Shown here in pieces: positions 4,584 through 6,587 of a stretch of DNA of 6,587 nucleotides (position 1 is the first letter of the stretch; each line of letters starts with the position of its first letter). The notes beneath the pieces are model-generated. The model made no database searches, was not told the origin of the DNA, and saw only the letters and a list, made by a program, of their open reading frames with translations. The translations under genes and the position numbers were made by a program. Source of the DNA: Alistipes sp. UBA934 (GTDB lineage Bacteria; Bacteroidota; Bacteroidia; Bacteroidales; Rikenellaceae); assembly GCA_002293535.1 (NCBI GenBank), contig DBDK01000005.1, forward strand, positions 148,720 through 155,306. The letters are read 5' to 3'.

Positions 4584-6587
4584 TTATTCGTCTTCTTTTT
4601 TGAGTCTGCCGCTCGATTTTTCGATAATGTCCTTCGCGATGTTTTGCGGAACTTCTTCGTAAGAAGAAAGTTCCATCGACGAGGTTGCGCGACCGCTCGA
4701 AAGGGTACGCAGAACCGTCACATAACCAAACATTTCCGAAAGAGGAACGCGGGCTTTCACCAAACGGGCATTGCCCTTTTGTTCCATACCCTGAACCTGT
4801 CCACGACGCTTGTTCAAATCGCCGATGATGTCACCCATATTCTCTTCTGGTGTCACCACTTCTACCGCCATCACGGGCTCCATAATCACCGAGCCTGCTT
4901 TGGGTGCAGCGTGACGGAAACCTGTGCGGGCAGCGATCTCGAACGAGAGCTGGTCGGAATCCACCGGGTGGAACGAACCATCCAGCAGCCTGACTTTCAT
5001 ACTGTCCACGTGATAGCCGGCCAGTGCGCCGTTGGCCATTGCCGAAGCAAAGCCTTTCTGCACAGCGGGGATGAATTCCTTGGGAATATTACCGCCCTTT
5101 ACCTCATCCACGAATTGCAATCCTTCCGGAGCGTCGGGATCGGCCGGGCCGAGTTCAAAGATGATGTCGGCAAACTTACCACGACCCCCGGTCTGCTTCT
5201 TGAACACTTCGCGATGCTGAACGGGTTTGGTGAGCGCTTCCTTATAATTAACCTGAGGCGCACCCTGGTTGATCTCAACACCGAATTCGCGTTTGAGGCG
5301 ATCGACGATGATCTCCAAGTGCAATTCGCCCATACCGCTGATGATGGTCTGACCACTGTCTTCATCCGTCTTGACGGTGAAAGTGGGGTCTTCTTCAGCC
5401 AGCTTCGACAGGCCGACGCCGAGTTTATCGAGGTCTTTCTGCGTTTTGGGTTCGACGGCCAGACCGATCACAGGATCGGGGAAAGTCATAGATTCCAAAA
5501 CGATAGGATTCTTTTCCTCACACAGTGTGTCGCCCGTGCGCACATCCTTGAAGCCCACGACAGCGGCGATATCGCCTGCGCCCACGACTTCAATGGGGTT
5601 TTGCTTATTGGCGTGCATCTGATAGATGCGACTGATGCGTTCTTTCTTGTCCGAGCGCGAGTTGTAAACATACGAACCCGCATCCAGTTTGCCCGAATAG
5701 ACCCGAATAAACGCTAAGCGGCCCACGAACGGGTCGGTAGCGATCTTAAAGGCCAATGCAGCAAACGGATCGCTTTCGGTCGGCTTACGTTCTACTTCTT
5801 TGTCCGTACGAGGATCCGTACCCACGATCGCATCCACATCGAGAGGCGAGGGGAGGAAAGCCACCACATAGTCCAAAAGGATCTGAACACCTTTATTCTT
5901 AAAGGACGAGCCGCACAACATAGGCACAACAACCATCTCGATGGTCGCCTTGCGAATTGCTGCGATGAGCTCTTCGGGAGTGATGCTGTCGGGATCGTCG
6001 AAGAATTTCTCCATCAACGCTTCATCGATCGAGGCCACCTCTTCGATGAGCTTTGCGCGCCATTCGGCAGCCTCGGCTTTCATCGAGTCGGGGATATCCT
6101 TGATGTGGTAGTTGTCGCGAACGTTCTTGTCGTCAAAATAGTAGTAAGCCCTGTTATATACAAGGTCTACCAGTCCCTCGAACTCGTGTTCGTGACCGAT
6201 AGGCAACACAACCGGCAGAGCCGTCGCACCCAACTTCTCTTTCACTTCGCCGCAGACGCTCAAAAAGTCGGCACCCGTGCGGTCCATCTTGTTCACATAA
6301 CCGATGCGGGGTACCTTATATTTATCGGCCTGCCTCCACACGGTCTCACTCTGGGGCTCGACACCGCCGACCGCACAGAAAGTCGCAACCGCGCCGTCCA
6401 ACACACGAAGCGAGCGTTCCACTTCGACCGTGAAGTCCACGTGGCCCGGAGTGTCGATGATGTTGATCTGATATTGCTGATCCTTATAGTTCCAAAAGGC
6501 AGTTGTGGCGGCGCTGGTGATAGTGATCCCGCGTTCCTGCTCCTGAGCCATCCAATCCATCGTCGCCGACCCTTCGTGGGTTTCGCC
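4584..6587 (-). CDS. fusA: Elongation factor G, 5' end outside the window
   Basis: EF-G is the GTPase that moves tRNAs and mRNA through the ribosome and helps recycle it. The last 667 residues are visible. About 40 residues, including the P-loop, lie beyond the right edge. The reading frame stays open to the edge (GETHEGSAT before MDWMAQEQE), so the ATG at 6560 is an internal Met, aligned to about Met50 of E. coli. In visible numbering, switch I RGITITSAATT is at 19-29, DTPGH (G3) at 45-49, NKMD (G4) at 99-102 and GSSFKN (G5) at 226-231. Domain III ISGMGELHLEI is at 417-427, and the domain IV tip HPVDSD starts at His540, matching the E. coli decoding-centre His. Domain V begins near 569. The intact GTPase motifs and ribosomal location indicate the main EF-G, not the GTPase-inactive EF-G2 paralog of Bacteroides. 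The stop is TAA. Confidence 0.98.
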   Translation of the reverse strand, partial: GETHEGSATMDWMAQEQERGITITSAATTAFWNYKDQQYQINIIDTPGHVDFTVEVERSLRVLDGAVATFCAVGGVEPQSETVWRQADKYKVPRIGYVNKMDRTGADFLSVCGEVKEKLGATALPVVLPIGHEHEFEGLVDLVYNRAYYYFDDKNVRDNYHIKDIPDSMKAEAAEWRAKLIEEVASIDEALMEKFFDDPDSITPEELIAAIRKATIEMVVVPMLCGSSFKNKGVQILLDYVVAFLPSPLDVDAIVGTDPRTDKEVERKPTESDPFAALAFKIATDPFVGRLAFIRVYSGKLDAGSYVYNSRSDKKERISRIYQMHANKQNPIEVVGAGDIAAVVGFKDVRTGDTLCEEKNPIVLESMTFPDPVIGLAVEPKTQKDLDKLGVGLSKLAEEDPTFTVKTDEDSGQTIISGMGELHLEIIVDRLKREFGVEINQGAPQVNYKEALTKPVQHREVFKKQTGGRGKFADIIFELGPADPDAPEGLQFVDEVKGGNIPKEFIPAVQKGFASAMANGALAGYHVDSMKVRLLDGSFHPVDSDQLSFEIAARTGFRHAAPKAGSVIMEPVMAVEVVTPEENMGDIIGDLNKRRGQVQGMEQKGNARLVKARVPLSEMFGYVTVLRTLSSGRATSSMELSSYEEVPQNIAKDIIEKSSGRLKKEDE

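Larger units (their letters stand above)
1..6587 (-). other. fusA plus S10 ribosomal-protein operon (partial)
   Basis: All the genes lie on one strand in the order fusA-rpsJ-rplC-rplD-rplW-rplB-rpsS-rplV-rpsC-rplP, which from rpsJ onward is the nearly universal bacterial S10 order. Every gap is 44 bases or less and most are under 16, and I see no terminator hairpin. A single transcript is therefore the simplest reading. Its promoter must lie upstream of the window, probably before rpsL or further. tuf, which separates fusA from the S10 cluster in E. coli, is absent here. Cotranscription is inferred from spacing, not shown. Confidence 0.85.

Noticed and set aside
4545..5717. A 390-codon open frame on the plus strand, opposite the 3' half of fusA
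   Set aside because: It lies wholly antisense to a certain gene. Its protein shows no family motif, and it runs past both the fusA stop and the rpsJ start. Codon bias of fusA explains the absence of stops.
6558..6560. ATG at 6560 as the start of fusA
   Set aside because: The frame continues upstream to the window edge with GETHEGSAT, which matches the conserved EF-G sequence just before this Met. The true start and the P-loop lie outside the window.

Overview
The window is one run of nine same-direction genes on the minus strand, so transcription goes from right to left. In transcription order they are fusA (EF-G, 5' end beyond the right edge), rpsJ (S10), rplC (L3), rplD (L4), rplW (L23), rplB (L2), rpsS (S19), rplV (L22), rpsC (S3) and the first 78 codons of rplP (L16, running off the left edge). 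Counting both partial genes, that makes ten coding regions. This is the start of the S10 ribosomal-protein cluster joined to the end of the str cluster.

The protein sequences point to phylum Bacteroidota, most likely order Bacteroidales. I base this on remembered family sequences (S10 of 101 residues ending LPSGVEVEIKV, L2 with NPVDHPMGGGEGR, L3 with GSLGASSYPSRVFKGKK), on fusA leading directly into rpsJ, and on start codons preceded by A/T-rich sequence without a Shine-Dalgarno motif. I cannot name the genus. Base composition looks close to balanced, with no stretch that suggests foreign DNA.

The genes are tightly packed. Gaps from stop to next start are 10, 44, 3, 15, 6, 6, 8, 2 and 26 bases. 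I see no internal terminator, RNA gene, mobile element or CRISPR array, and no promoter I could defend. The products act together: EF-G drives translocation; S10, S19 and S3 build the head of the 30S subunit; L3, L4, L23, L2, L22 and L16 build the 50S core, the exit tunnel and the peptidyl-transferase surroundings. Linked expression keeps their amounts in proportion.

This is essentially a conserved housekeeping region, and I found no new system. The least ordinary features are a roughly 52-residue Arg/Gly/Asp-rich C-terminal tail on S3 built around a six-residue repeat, a charged 25-residue tail plus an N-terminal extension on L22, and the lack of room for an E. coli-type S10 leader upstream of rpsJ.
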